A stretch of DNA of 46,261 bases from Pseudoselenomonas ruminantium. Its GTDB lineage: Bacteria > Bacillota > Negativicutes > Selenomonadales > Selenomonadaceae. Below are positions 1 to 7,314 of this stretch, one piece after another. The stretch lies in assembly GCA_015058655.1 (NCBI GenBank), contig SVBX01000025.1:1-46261 (forward strand), in the 5' to 3' direction. Positions within the stretch are counted from its first letter, which is position 1. Every line of letters begins with the position of its first letter. Made by a program: the position numbers and the translations under genes. The notes beneath the pieces are model-generated. The model ran no database searches, was not told where the DNA came from, and worked only from the letters and a program-made list of their open reading frames with translations.

Positions 1-3
1 ATG

Positions 4-42
4 AAAAAAAGCTGGAAAACCATTGATTTTCCTAGCTTTTTT
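4..42 (-). terminator. Strong hairpin terminator at the end of the first gene block
   Basis: A-rich arm, GCT(A)GGAAAA / TTTTCCAGC stem and a run of seven T on the minus strand. The run of T on the plus strand makes it usable in both directions. It lies after the last minus-strand gene and the gene remnant at 54-131. Confidence 0.7.
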
Positions 43-53
43 AGATGGCGTTC

Positions 54-131
54 TTAAATTTTCGTGGCAAACTCGGGTTGTAGCAAAAAGGAGGTGCATG
101 TCAACATTGCAGTCCAAGAGCGGTTCTCAGC
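54..131 (-). pseudogene. Remnant of the 3' end of a DUF5672-type glycosyltransferase gene
   Basis: The minus strand here reads in frame through RSWTAMLTCTSFLLQ, the same residues that end the glycosyltransferase remnant at 10754-11650, and then continues for a few codons to a TAA. An in-frame stop sits just upstream, so nothing longer than about 25 codons is left. The 45 bases at 78-122 are identical to 10757-10801. I infer that a second gene of the same kind stood here and was lost except for its tail. Confidence 0.55.
78..122. repeat. 45-bp direct repeat, copy 1 (copy 2 at 10757-10801)
   Basis: Identical to 10757-10801 over 45 bases, with a further six matching bases after one mismatch. 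In copy 2 it forms the 3' end of a reading frame; here it is part of a gene remnant. Confidence 0.9.
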
Positions 132-173
132 TTTTTAATCATATTTTAATTTTTATGGGCACCTGCGACCGCC

Positions 174-1208
174 TCAATCTGGCACATCTTTCCGCCGAAG
201 CCCCCCTTGATTCCCTAATGCTTCCGCCACCTCGCTGGCAAATCTGTCTCTTTCTCTACATATACTTTGCCGATAACTTGCCTGTTTGCCATATTCTCTA
301 GCATAATCTTCAAATACTGCCTTGATCTTTGCCACAATATCTGCCAACGGAGTCGTGCTCTCATCAAACTTAAACTCATCATCTATACTGATATCTACCG
401 CATTAGCAGCAGCTCCCTGCCTGCCAGTAATAACCACACAACCTGACATAGCAGCCTCACGAGGGATTCTATCTTTCCCCGGATGGTTGCCAAAGTCCAC
501 ATACACCTTCGCCCATGATAGACATTCCCTTACCTCTGCCGGAGTCATATTTTCTATCGCTACCCATTTTATGCCCTCTGCTTCGGACATGAGCTTTCTG
601 GTAAAATCAAAGCCCTTGCTGGGATTATAGGCTACCAAATCTTGCTTGGCCGCTCTTTCAGTTTCTGAAAGTTGCTGCAAGAACTCTTGATTCAAATAAT
701 CCCCCACCATTCTGACCCTCTCTCCAGAACCCAGATTAAGTGTCACAAACCTGCGAGCATACTCCGACTGCACCCAATGTTCAATATCGTGCTCTGCATG
801 CCCGAAAGAAAAGAATTTTCTTAATGGTTGTACAGTCAAATCCTGCTTTATCTGCATACTGAAATCAATCGCTATGCGATTCAGATAGTTATCTACACTT
901 AGCCACCAAAGCACCTTTTGCATTTGCCTAGGCAGATAAAGGAATTGCGTAACAATCTCACTAACAACCAAAATATTGTGTGGCTCATCCTCAACAGTTG
1001 TAACCGTATATGGAAGATGATACTTTTTATAAAAATCATCTACAGGATCTTCTCTGTTAAATTCCATATTCGCAGGATAATATACCATACAGGCATCAAC
1101 ATCTAACTCAATTATCTGAGAACACAATTGGTGCAAGAGTTCTACGCCACCGGTATGATTATTTCCTGGGCAAGCTACAAACACCTTAGTATCTGGATAT
1201 ACTACCAA
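174..1208 (-). CDS. Putative glycosyltransferase, GT-B like (unassigned)
   Basis: 344 residues. I do not recognise a named family with certainty. The C-terminal half contains YVDFGNHPGKDRIPREAAM followed by SGCVVITG, which looks like the donor-site stretch of GT-B glycosyltransferases, where an acidic residue and a small-residue loop bind the sugar nucleotide. There is no signal peptide or membrane segment, so a cytoplasmic enzyme is expected. The start is a TTG at 1208: an AAGGAG ribosome site lies 8-9 bases upstream, while the ATG at 1212 is out of frame. It follows the GT2-GT4 gene by 48 bases and is probably in its transcript. Function inferred mainly from context; a role in glycosylating a surface protein or polysaccharide is possible. 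Confidence 0.6.
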   Translation of the reverse strand: MVVYPDTKVFVACPGNNHTGGVELLHQLCSQIIELDVDACMVYYPANMEFNREDPVDDFYKKYHLPYTVTTVEDEPHNILVVSEIVTQFLYLPRQMQKVLWWLSVDNYLNRIAIDFSMQIKQDLTVQPLRKFFSFGHAEHDIEHWVQSEYARRFVTLNLGSGERVRMVGDYLNQEFLQQLSETERAAKQDLVAYNPSKGFDFTRKLMSEAEGIKWVAIENMTPAEVRECLSWAKVYVDFGNHPGKDRIPREAAMSGCVVITGRQGAAANAVDISIDDEFKFDESTTPLADIVAKIKAVFEDYAREYGKQASYRQSICRERDRFASEVAEALGNQGGLRRKDVPD

Positions 1209-1256
1209 TCATCTCTCTCCTTTCCCCTGCAAACACTAGTTCTATGCACAAACTGC

Positions 1257-3527
1257 TTAATTCCTCAAACCATCAACCAAAGCCATGAATCTTCCGGTAA
1301 AAATCTCAGGACGGAAATTTTCTTCATAGATGCTTATTCCAGCCCTCCCTATTTCTGAAAGCTCCTGTCTATGCATGACTGCCCATTTCAATTTATCTGC
1401 TAGGTCACGGCTGTTTCCTGCTTTGCATACGATGCCGTTCTCTCCGTCTTTCACCAAGCCCGCTATGCCAGTCTGGTCGGACACCAGGCAAGGTGTTCCA
1501 ACTGACATCGCTTCTATGACCGTGATAGACATGGTTTCGCTCCTGGAAGGACATAGCAAAAGATCTACTTTCTTATACCATTCGAAAACCTCTGCATGCG
1601 ACATCTCCCCCAAGTATTTAACCTGTTGATATTCCCTCTCCACCTGCTTTACAACCGCCAGAACATCCTCTTCTACCACACCGCCTATCATGTAGATATC
1701 CAGCTGGTCTCTCATCTCAGAAGGAAGCAATTTAAAAGCTTCCATCAGCACATCCTGAGCCTTTACAGCCTGCAGATGTCCAATTAGGACAGCTTTAAAT
1801 CTCCCCCCCGTGGATATGGTCTTTGAAGCCCTGGCCGGTATCTCATCTATCCCAAAGGGAAGGCTATCAGACAAAGGCCAGTTCGGGGCTATTTCCCTCA
1901 TGGCCTCAGCAGCCACATGACTGACGGGTATTGTGGTGACCCCTGTGGCATCATAATTATTTATGCCCATGGCGTCCTGCGCCAATCTAGGATAATGATG
2001 CAGGACAAATCCCCCTTCATGTATCCACCAGATGATAGGCGGGAAAGGTTCCCTGGAATGAAAGCTTCGGGCAAAGCAAAGAGTATTCACCAAAAGCAGG
2101 TCATATTGCTGTGTCCATTGCATCTCTGCAAATTCACTGCTTGCTATCCTTGGATCTATGATGACCTGTATGCCCAAGTCATAAAACTCCCTTTCCAAAG
2201 GACCGCCTTGTGGAGCAAAAAGGACCGCCTTCCATCCATTTTCCTTGAATGCCTTGGCAGCTCCCAAAAGCGCCCTGGGAGCACCGCTATTGTCCAGAAG
2301 ATGCGACAGCAATGCGACCCGCTTGCCAAAATCTTTCTTTATCAGGCAAGCTGATATTTTTTCGGCCACCTTGTCATCATTCAGCACGAGAAGGTGTTCC
2401 CTGCTCACTCCATTAGCCGCCATCACTTCCATCTGCTTAGCCTCCTCCAGTGAAGGAGACATCCAGACAAAGCCATCCAAGGCTCCGTTTCTATAAAGTT
2501 CAAGGGCCGTACCCTGGCTGATGGTTATGGCTTCAACCCCCGGCTTCAGGCAACAGGAAGTACCCGCCCGAGCATCATTGACAATATAGCATACTTCGCC
2601 CATTCCACTACCATTGATAGACTGCCAGAGTTCAGCCGCCTTCACTCCTACCTGGAGAATCGCCATGCTCGCCATGCGCTTTTGCCTGACCGGTTCCGGC
2701 CAAGGCATCCCTGCCTGCTTCTGCACCAGAGCTCTAACCTTTGAGGGCTTCATGCCAATATAGGAATATGGCACTTGCCACTTTTCAAAGAACTTCTGCA
2801 TATTTACGCGATTAAGCTCCGAAAAAGACTGCCCATCACGCTCTTCCTTTTTTATCCTTTCCTCCACCTTCTTGAAAGAACTTGACCCCCAATGATGGAT
2901 GAAAGTATCCCTCAGCAACAGCAGCTTATAACCATGCTCTAGTACCCTAAGACTGTAATCATTATCCTCGAAATTCCCGGGAGTAAAGCGTTCATCCAGG
3001 CCACCGACAACCTCGTAGACTTCCCGCTTGATAAGATAGCAGAACCCCACCAGATGGGAGCGTTCTTCCCACTTGGCAGGATCGCTGTGATTCAGGTTCG
3101 CAGCAAAGGCCTGCATGGCCTCCATATCCGTGCCATAGGCAACTGGAATCTGCTGGCCGTTAGAGACATAATTGGCCAGGCAGCTCACCGCCCCCACTTT
3201 CTCATCGCTGTAAAGCCCCTTTTTCAGATTCTCCAGCCAGCGCTCCGTCACTACCGTGTCACTGTTCAGCAGCAGCAGGCTATCCCCTTCTGCCATGGCC
3301 AGCCCTTGATTGCAGCCCTTGGGAAAGCCCATGTTTTCCTTGTTCTCGATGAGCCTCACATCTGCCTGCTCCCTCAAGTATTCCAAAGAGCCGTCAGCAG
3401 AAGCATTGTCCACCACGATGATTTCGTATTTCTCCGGCGTGTGGGCACGGATGCTCTCCAGGCACATGCGGGTGAGTTCCAGCGTGTTGTAGCTCAGGAT
3501 TATGATGCTGGTCATATTCTTTGTCAT
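1257..3527 (-). CDS. Two-domain glycosyltransferase (GT2 + GT4)
   Basis: 756 residues with two catalytic modules. Residues about 5-250 are a GT2 domain: TSIIILSYNTLELTRMCLES, VVDNASADGS and the LLNSDTVVT metal and nucleotide motif. Residues about 410-750 are a GT4 domain, with SHLLDNSGAPRALLGA for the acceptor side and the E-x7-E region PSRSETMSITVIEAMSVGTP for the donor side. Such fusions add two successive sugars to one acceptor in the cytoplasm. The ATG at 3527 has GGAGG seven bases upstream. It follows metA by 18 bases. Its GT2 half is closely similar to the broken gene at 10754-12388, so the two derive from a duplication. Substrate unknown; polysaccharide or adhesin glycosylation are both possible. 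Confidence 0.85.
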   Translation of the reverse strand: MTKNMTSIIILSYNTLELTRMCLESIRAHTPEKYEIIVVDNASADGSLEYLREQADVRLIENKENMGFPKGCNQGLAMAEGDSLLLLNSDTVVTERWLENLKKGLYSDEKVGAVSCLANYVSNGQQIPVAYGTDMEAMQAFAANLNHSDPAKWEERSHLVGFCYLIKREVYEVVGGLDERFTPGNFEDNDYSLRVLEHGYKLLLLRDTFIHHWGSSSFKKVEERIKKEERDGQSFSELNRVNMQKFFEKWQVPYSYIGMKPSKVRALVQKQAGMPWPEPVRQKRMASMAILQVGVKAAELWQSINGSGMGEVCYIVNDARAGTSCCLKPGVEAITISQGTALELYRNGALDGFVWMSPSLEEAKQMEVMAANGVSREHLLVLNDDKVAEKISACLIKKDFGKRVALLSHLLDNSGAPRALLGAAKAFKENGWKAVLFAPQGGPLEREFYDLGIQVIIDPRIASSEFAEMQWTQQYDLLLVNTLCFARSFHSREPFPPIIWWIHEGGFVLHHYPRLAQDAMGINNYDATGVTTIPVSHVAAEAMREIAPNWPLSDSLPFGIDEIPARASKTISTGGRFKAVLIGHLQAVKAQDVLMEAFKLLPSEMRDQLDIYMIGGVVEEDVLAVVKQVEREYQQVKYLGEMSHAEVFEWYKKVDLLLCPSRSETMSITVIEAMSVGTPCLVSDQTGIAGLVKDGENGIVCKAGNSRDLADKLKWAVMHRQELSEIGRAGISIYEENFRPEIFTGRFMALVDGLRN

Positions 3528-3545
3528 AAAAAATCCTCCGGCGAC

Positions 3546-4481
3546 TCAGTCTTCGCCGCCCTTGTTCAGCTCATCCAGCTCATAGGGCGTCTCCTGGTAT
3601 ACATAGTAGTTCAGCCAGTTAGCGAAGAGCAGATGAGCCACGCTGCGCCAGCGGACGATGGGCGGTTTCGTCGGGTCATCGTCAGGGTAGTAGTGGCTGG
3701 GCACATTGGGGTTCATGCCTGCCTTGAGATCCCGGTCATACTCGGCCTTCAGGGTCATGGGGTCATACTCCGCATGGCCTGTGATGAAGAACTGCCTGCG
3801 CTCCAAGTTGGCGATGATATAGGGGCCGGCCTTGCCCTCGGCCTCTGCCATGATGGTCAGCTCCGGCACCCTCTCGATATCAGCTTTGCGGTTTTCCGTA
3901 TGGCGTGAATGTGGCACGAAGAATTCATCATCGAAGCCCCGCAGGAGCTTCTCGTTCTCCACGCACAGGTGGTGCTTGTATACTCCGAAGATCTTCTCCG
4001 GCACCTGATGCTTCTTGATGCCATAGTGGTAATAAAGCCCCGCCTGGGCACCCCAGCAGATGTGGAAGGTGGAATAGGCGTGGGTCTTGCTCCACTCCAT
4101 GATCTCCGCCACCTCATCCCAGTAAGCCACTTCCTCGAACTCCATGTTCTCCACGGGAGCGCCGGTGATGATGAAGCCATCATACTTCCTATGGCGTACC
4201 TCCGCAAAGGTGCCATAGAACTCCGTGAGATAATCCTGGGAGGTATGGGAGGGCACATAGGACTCCGTGTAGATGAAATCCACTTCCACCTGCAGAGGCG
4301 TATTGCCCAGCAGCCGCAACAGCTGCGTCTCAGTCACGGACTTGATGGGCATAAGGTTGAGGATCAATATTTTTAGGGGACGAATGTCCTGGCTGTAGGC
4401 CCGATCAGCGTCCATGACAAAGATATTCTCCCCCTCCAGCACATGGGTGGCAGGAAGATTGTTAGGTATCTTAATTGGCAT
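3546..4481 (-). CDS. metA: Homoserine O-acyltransferase MetA (probably acetyl-CoA specific)
   Basis: First committed step of methionine synthesis: transfers an acyl group from acyl-CoA to homoserine in the cytoplasm. 311 residues from the ATG at 4481 ([10 protein letters not shown], the usual MetA start). With this start the catalytic cysteine in [10 protein letters not shown] is Cys142 and the motif [16 protein letters not shown] places Glu at 111. GHAEYDP supplies the catalytic His and Glu. In characterised MetA proteins Glu111 goes with acetyl-CoA and Gly111 with succinyl-CoA, so homoserine O-acetyltransferase activity is predicted despite the common succinyltransferase label. A GTG nine bases upstream would extend it by three residues. 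Its promoter overlaps that of the divergent toxin-like gene. Leader about 30 bases, too short for a SAM riboswitch. Confidence 0.95.
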   Translation of the reverse strand: MPIKIPNNLPATHVLEGENIFVMDADRAYSQDIRPLKILILNLMPIKSVTETQLLRLLGNTPLQVEVDFIYTESYVPSHTSQDYLTEFYGTFAEVRHRKYDGFIITGAPVENMEFEEVAYWDEVAEIMEWSKTHAYSTFHICWGAQAGLYYHYGIKKHQVPEKIFGVYKHHLCVENEKLLRGFDDEFFVPHSRHTENRKADIERVPELTIMAEAEGKAGPYIIANLERRQFFITGHAEYDPMTLKAEYDRDLKAGMNPNVPSHYYPDDDPTKPPIVRWRSVAHLLFANWLNYYVYQETPYELDELNKGGED

Positions 4482-4519
4482 AAAATGCACATCCTTATTG
4501 TCAATTTGTAAACTTATTT

Positions 4520-4549
4520 ATTGTACCATTTTTAAGGACAGTTTGCCAA
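4520..4549 (-). promoter_or_regulatory. metA promoter
   Basis: Minus strand TTGGCA (4544-4549), 18 bases, TACAAT (4520-4525). Transcription would start near 4513 and give a leader of about 32 bases. Its -35 box occupies almost the same bases as the -35 box of the plus-strand promoter at 4543-4572. Confidence 0.6.
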
Positions 4550-4572
4550 TATCATAAAAATTGCGATATAAT
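4543..4572 (+). promoter_or_regulatory. Promoter of the toxin-like mRNA
   Basis: TTGCCA (4543-4548), 18 bases, TATAAT (4567-4572): near-consensus sigma-70 type. The start site would be near 4579, giving a 48-base leader before the ATG at 4627. The leader can fold so that GGCC at 4584-4587 pairs with GGCC at 4617-4620, partly covering the ribosome site. Confidence 0.65.
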
Positions 4573-4616
4573 TATTTTGCCACGGCCCTCACCAAGCCAA
4601 TCTGGTAAGGAAGGGA

Positions 4617-4633
4617 GGCCACAAAAATGTCTC
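4617..4633 (+). repeat. Direct repeat over the toxin start codon
   Basis: GGCCACAAAAATGTCTC, spanning the end of the ribosome-site region, the ATG and the second codon. The same sequence with one A fewer recurs at 4818-4833, inside the first part of the convergent antisense RNA. This gives 16 paired bases with one bulge between the two RNAs. Confidence 0.8.
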
Positions 4634-4716
4634 TGAAGATTGTCTTGCTCGAGCTGTTGATCGGCGTAGTGAGCAGCATGCTTGCCAACCTGATACTACA
4701 GATGCTGGGGCGGTAA
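4627..4716 (+). CDS. 29-residue hydrophobic peptide, candidate Fst/Ldr-type type I toxin
   Basis: Begins MSLKIVLLELLIG and ends LANLILQMLGR: a short charged N-terminus, one membrane-length hydrophobic segment (about residues 5-27) and a terminal Arg. Strong ribosome site GGGAGG at 4613-4618, eight bases before the ATG. It is the only plus-strand gene I can support in the window and has its own near-consensus promoter and a downstream hairpin. Fst (33 residues) and Ldr toxins are membrane peptides of this size that disturb the membrane or cell division when their antisense RNA is lost. The peptide lacks the hydrophilic tail and the TM proline of Fst, so family membership rests on gene architecture rather than on similarity. 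It could be some other small membrane protein. Confidence 0.65.
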   Translation: MSLKIVLLELLIGVVSSMLANLILQMLGR

Positions 4717-4733
4717 GGGCATCCGCGAATGTG

Positions 4734-4749
4734 GCACCCAGCTGGGTGC
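4734..4749. repeat. Palindrome in the toxin mRNA 3' region
   Basis: GCACCCA-GC-TGGGTGC, a 7-bp perfect stem between the toxin stop codon and the terminator hairpin. An outer TCCGC / GCGGA pair (4722-4726, 4748-4752) is an alternative stem. Probably an RNA structure that stabilises the mRNA. Confidence 0.5.
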
Positions 4750-4770
4750 GGAATCACCAACTGCACAAGG

Positions 4771-4810
4771 AAGAAGCCCCCGAGGAGTAACCAGCTCCCG
4801 GGGGCTTCTT
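4771..4810. terminator. Shared bidirectional terminator of toxin mRNA and antisense RNA
   Basis: AAGAAGCCCCCG (4771-4782) pairs perfectly with CGGGGGCTTCTT (4799-4810), a 12-bp stem. The tract after the stem is CTAATTT on the plus strand and CCTTG on the minus strand, so the T-tracts are weak. Its place between two converging promoters suggests use in both directions. Confidence 0.7.
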
Positions 4811-4817
4811 CTAATTT

Positions 4818-4833
4818 GGCCACAAAATGTCTC
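4818..4833 (+). repeat. Direct repeat, distal copy inside the antisense RNA
   Basis: GGCCACAAAATGTCTC, matching 4617-4633 apart from one missing A. Read on the minus strand it is the complement of the toxin start region and lies about 17 bases after the predicted antisense RNA start. Confidence 0.8.
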
Positions 4834-4856
4834 TTCGTACGTCAAGTACTGACTTT

Positions 4857-4886
4857 AGTATAGCACCTTCCATATAAAAAAGTCAA
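4857..4886 (-). promoter_or_regulatory. Promoter of the antisense RNA
   Basis: Minus strand TTGACT (4881-4886), 18 bases, TATACT (4857-4862). It sits directly after the stop codon of the gene at 4890-5558 and points towards the toxin gene. Confidence 0.65.
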
Positions 4887-4889
4887 TAT

Positions 4890-5558
4890 TTACTGCCATC
4901 CCTGCATGGTCCAGTAATTCTCTATCCCATCCACCACGGGATAGAAGAGCTCCTTCACATTGCTGACCCTGACTGCTTTCCAGTGGCCATCTGCCTGCTC
5001 CTCCAGGGCGACCTTGAGGGTCAGTTCCGGGGCCAGCTTGCCGTAGGCGCTGTCGTGGCCCTTGATGGCGATGGTGGCGATGGCGCTATTGCCCTCTGTT
5101 TCCACCTTTGCCACCTGGGCATCGTACTCCTGCAGGAACTTGGCTGTCTCATCGGCAATCCAGCGGGCCTCCCCTTCCTGACGGGTGATGGGCGTCTCGC
5201 CGGTCAAAAGCAGCCTGATGCTGCTCTGTATCAGGGCCAGGTCGCTATCCCTGCGGTCTGCCATGTACTTGGTCATGAAAGCCGTATCATGGCGGAAGAA
5301 CCAGTCCTGGGGATACATGCGGGAGAGCCTTTCAATATCATGGCAGAGGATGATGGTGCTCTCATCGTAGCTGGCCGTCACTATGGCCTGCAAATCCGCA
5401 TAGCGGGCCACCCTCTCATAATCCCGGGCCTCAATGCCTGCTGCCAGCTCGCTCAAAGCGTGCTCCGGGGTGCGCTCCCGGCTGTAGGCAAAGGCTGCAG
5501 CACTGCAGATAACAGCCAGCAAAACCAGCAGCACCGGCAAAAACCTTTTCAGCTTCAT
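4890..5558 (-). CDS. Membrane-anchored extracytoplasmic protein of unknown function
   Basis: 222 residues from the ATG at 5558. The N-terminus MKLKRFLPVLLVLLAVICSA is a signal peptide or signal anchor; there is no clear lipobox. The rest is soluble and mostly helical. The stretch EHALSELAAGIEARDYERVA resembles the start of proteins that carry a small NTF2-like or DUF2939-like fold after a membrane anchor, but I cannot assign a family. A TTG 24 bases upstream would overlap the rfbB stop and is less likely than the ATG. It follows rfbB by 20 bases and is probably the last gene of the rfb transcript. No catalytic motif is visible. Confidence 0.75.
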   Translation of the reverse strand: MKLKRFLPVLLVLLAVICSAAAFAYSRERTPEHALSELAAGIEARDYERVARYADLQAIVTASYDESTIILCHDIERLSRMYPQDWFFRHDTAFMTKYMADRRDSDLALIQSSIRLLLTGETPITRQEGEARWIADETAKFLQEYDAQVAKVETEGNSAIATIAIKGHDSAYGKLAPELTLKVALEEQADGHWKAVRVSNVKELFYPVVDGIENYWTMQGWQ

Positions 5559-5578
5559 ATCAATCACTTCTCCCCAGC

Positions 5579-6610
5579 TCAATCAATTACCTCTCGCCGG
5601 CCGTACATATTCTCGTAATAGCTCTGGTACTCGCCGGAAACGATGCTCTGCCACCAGGCTTCGTTCTCCTGATACCATTTCACCGTGGCCTTGATGCCCT
5701 CTTCCGGGCTGGTGGTAGGCTCCCAGCCCAATTCCTCGCGTATCTTGGTGGGGTCGATGGCGTAGCGGCGGTCATGCCCCTTCCTGTCGGTGACATGCTC
5801 GATGAGTTCCTCGCCCTTGCCCAGTTCCTGCAGGATGGCTTTCACCACCTGGATGTTCTGCCGCTCGTTGTGGCCGCCGATGTTGTAGACTTCGCCTACC
5901 TTGCCCTTGCGGAGGATGAGCTCGATGGCAGCGCAGTGGTCTTTCACGAAGAGCCAGTCGCGAACATTGAGGCCGTCACCGTAGACAGGCAGCTTCTTGT
6001 CATGCATGGCGTTGATGATCATGAGGGGGATGAGCTTTTCCGGGAAGTGGAAAGGCCCATAGTTGTTAGAGCAACGGGAGATGGTCACGGGCAGGCCGTA
6101 GGTGCGGTGGTAAGCCATGACCAGGAGGTCTGCAGAGGCCTTGGAGGCTGAATACGGACTGCTGGTATGCAGGGGAGTCTCTTCGGTGAAGAAGAGGTCA
6201 GGACGGTCAAGGGGCAAGTCGCCATACACCTCATCGGTGGATACCTGATGGTAGCGCTGGATGCCGTATTTGCGGCAGGCATCCATGAGGACGCTGGTGC
6301 CGATGACATTGGTCTGCAGGAAGACTTCCGGGTTCTCGATGGAGCGGTCCACATGGGACTCGGCGGCGAAGTTCACGATGACCTCGGGCTTCTCTTCCTC
6401 GAACATCCGGTAGACAGCCTCACGGTCGGCAATGTCCCCTTTGATGAACTTGAAGTTCTTGTTCTTCTGGGCTTCCTCAAGGGTGGCCAGGTTGCCTGCA
6501 TAGGTCAGCTTGTCATAGCAAATGATCTTGTCCTGGGGACGGTTCTCCAGCATATAATAGATGAAGTTGGCACCGATGAAGCCGGCGCCGCCGGTTACAA
6601 CAATATTCAT
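5579..6610 (-). CDS. rfbB: dTDP-glucose 4,6-dehydratase
   Basis: Converts dTDP-glucose to dTDP-4-keto-6-deoxyglucose using bound NAD, in the cytoplasm; second step of dTDP-L-rhamnose synthesis. 343 residues, the usual length. Rossmann motif GGAGFIGANFIYYM at residues 7-20, active-site YSASKASAD (Tyr-x3-Lys) near 155, and the substrate motif SNNYGPFHFPEKLIPL. ATG at 6610 with AGGAGC upstream. It lies 12 bases after rfbC, so rfbA, rfbC and rfbB form one minus-strand unit. The final enzyme RfbD (dTDP-4-keto-rhamnose reductase) is not in the window. A short sequence at 12407-12474 looks like a relic of a second copy. Confidence 0.95.
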   Translation of the reverse strand: MNIVVTGGAGFIGANFIYYMLENRPQDKIICYDKLTYAGNLATLEEAQKNKNFKFIKGDIADREAVYRMFEEEKPEVIVNFAAESHVDRSIENPEVFLQTNVIGTSVLMDACRKYGIQRYHQVSTDEVYGDLPLDRPDLFFTEETPLHTSSPYSASKASADLLVMAYHRTYGLPVTISRCSNNYGPFHFPEKLIPLMIINAMHDKKLPVYGDGLNVRDWLFVKDHCAAIELILRKGKVGEVYNIGGHNERQNIQVVKAILQELGKGEELIEHVTDRKGHDRRYAIDPTKIREELGWEPTTSPEEGIKATVKWYQENEAWWQSIVSGEYQSYYENMYGRREVID

Positions 6611-6622
6611 GGTTCCTGCTCC

Positions 6623-7198
6623 TTACTTCATTTCTTCATAGACGAAGTTGATTTCACCCTTTGCCCTGCGCTCCGCCAGAGTCGGCGCCTTCTCATCCTT
6701 GTCAGAGAGAATCGAGGGCTGGAGGGGCCACTCTACGCCAATCTCCGGGTCATCCCAGCGCACATTGCCGTCGCACTCTGGAGCGTAGTAGTTGTCTGCC
6801 TTGTACTGCACTTCCACCTCGTCGGTGAGGGTGATGAAGCCGTGGGCAAAGCCCCTGGGGATGAAGAGCTGCTTCTTGTTCTCTGCGGTGAGCTCCACCC
6901 CTACCCACTGGGCATACTGGGGAGAGCCCTGGCGAATGTCCACCGCCACATCGAAGATGCTGCCCTTGGTGCAGCGGACGATCTTAGCCTGGCTCATGGG
7001 ATTCTGCTGATAGTGCAGACCCCGCAGGATGCCCTTCCGGGAGGAATAGGACTGGTTGTCCTGGACAAAGTCCACCATGAGCCCTGCTTCTTCCAGCTTG
7101 CGCTTGGACCAGCTTTCCATGAACCAGCCCCGAGAGTCACCAAAGACCTTGGGCTCCACTACATAGACACCTTTAAGCTTAGTTTCCGTCACTTTCAT
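6623..7198 (-). CDS. rfbC: dTDP-4-dehydrorhamnose 3,5-epimerase
   Basis: Epimerises C3 and C5 of dTDP-4-keto-6-deoxyglucose, giving the rhamnose configuration. 191 residues from the ATG at 7198 (MKVTETKLKG); the frame is open upstream but that part has no RfbC similarity. Family motifs: FGDSRGWFMESW, QDNQSYSSRKGILRGLHYQ with the catalytic His, DVAVDIRQGSP, and IPRGFAHGF. The ribosome site (AAAGG, about 13 bases upstream) is weak. Cytoplasmic cupin-fold homodimer. The neighbours rfbA and rfbB support the assignment. Confidence 0.95.
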   Translation of the reverse strand: MKVTETKLKGVYVVEPKVFGDSRGWFMESWSKRKLEEAGLMVDFVQDNQSYSSRKGILRGLHYQQNPMSQAKIVRCTKGSIFDVAVDIRQGSPQYAQWVGVELTAENKKQLFIPRGFAHGFITLTDEVEVQYKADNYYAPECDGNVRWDDPEIGVEWPLQPSILSDKDEKAPTLAERRAKGEINFVYEEMK

Positions 7199-7235
7199 CG
7201 CTTGTATCAACCTTTCTCGTATAATGGCCTCCACC

Positions 7236-7312
7236 GCTTGCGGGGGCGCGTAAGCGCGGGAGCCCGGCGGGCTCCCTGGCCAGGGACCACCGAAGGTGGT
7301 GGAAGGGGGGGA
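7236..7312. repeat. Palindromic spacer between rfbA and rfbC
   Basis: GC-rich, with several hairpins: GGAGCCC(GG)CGGGCTCC near 7260-7277 and CCACC-GAA-GGTGG near 7289-7301, plus GCG-TAA-GCGC. There is no run of T, so a mobile-type or mRNA-processing palindrome is more likely than a terminator. Confidence 0.5.
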
Positions 7313-7314
7313 AC

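Larger units (their letters stand above)
4765..4850 (-). ncRNA. Candidate antitoxin RNA (RNA II-like), antisense to the toxin mRNA
   Basis: A minus-strand promoter (4857-4886) would start an RNA near 4850 that ends at the hairpin 4771-4810, about 80-85 nt. Its 5' part contains the complement of the toxin initiation region (4818-4833 against 4617-4633), and its 3' part is fully complementary to the 3' end of the toxin mRNA because both use the same hairpin. In par of plasmid pAD1 the antitoxin RNA II is arranged this way and blocks translation of Fst. Ends are inferred from sequence only. Confidence 0.6.

Noticed and set aside
4482..4519. SAM riboswitch upstream of metA
   Set aside because: The predicted leader is only about 32 bases, with no room for a SAM aptamer and none of its conserved stems.
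4572..4823. 83-codon minus-strand frame opposite the toxin-like gene
   Set aside because: No ribosome site, crosses the terminator hairpin, and its composition is explained by the plus-strand peptide and RNA structures.
7236..7312. Terminator between rfbA and rfbC
   Set aside because: Strong palindromes but no T-run on the minus strand, and rfbC needs expression with rfbA.
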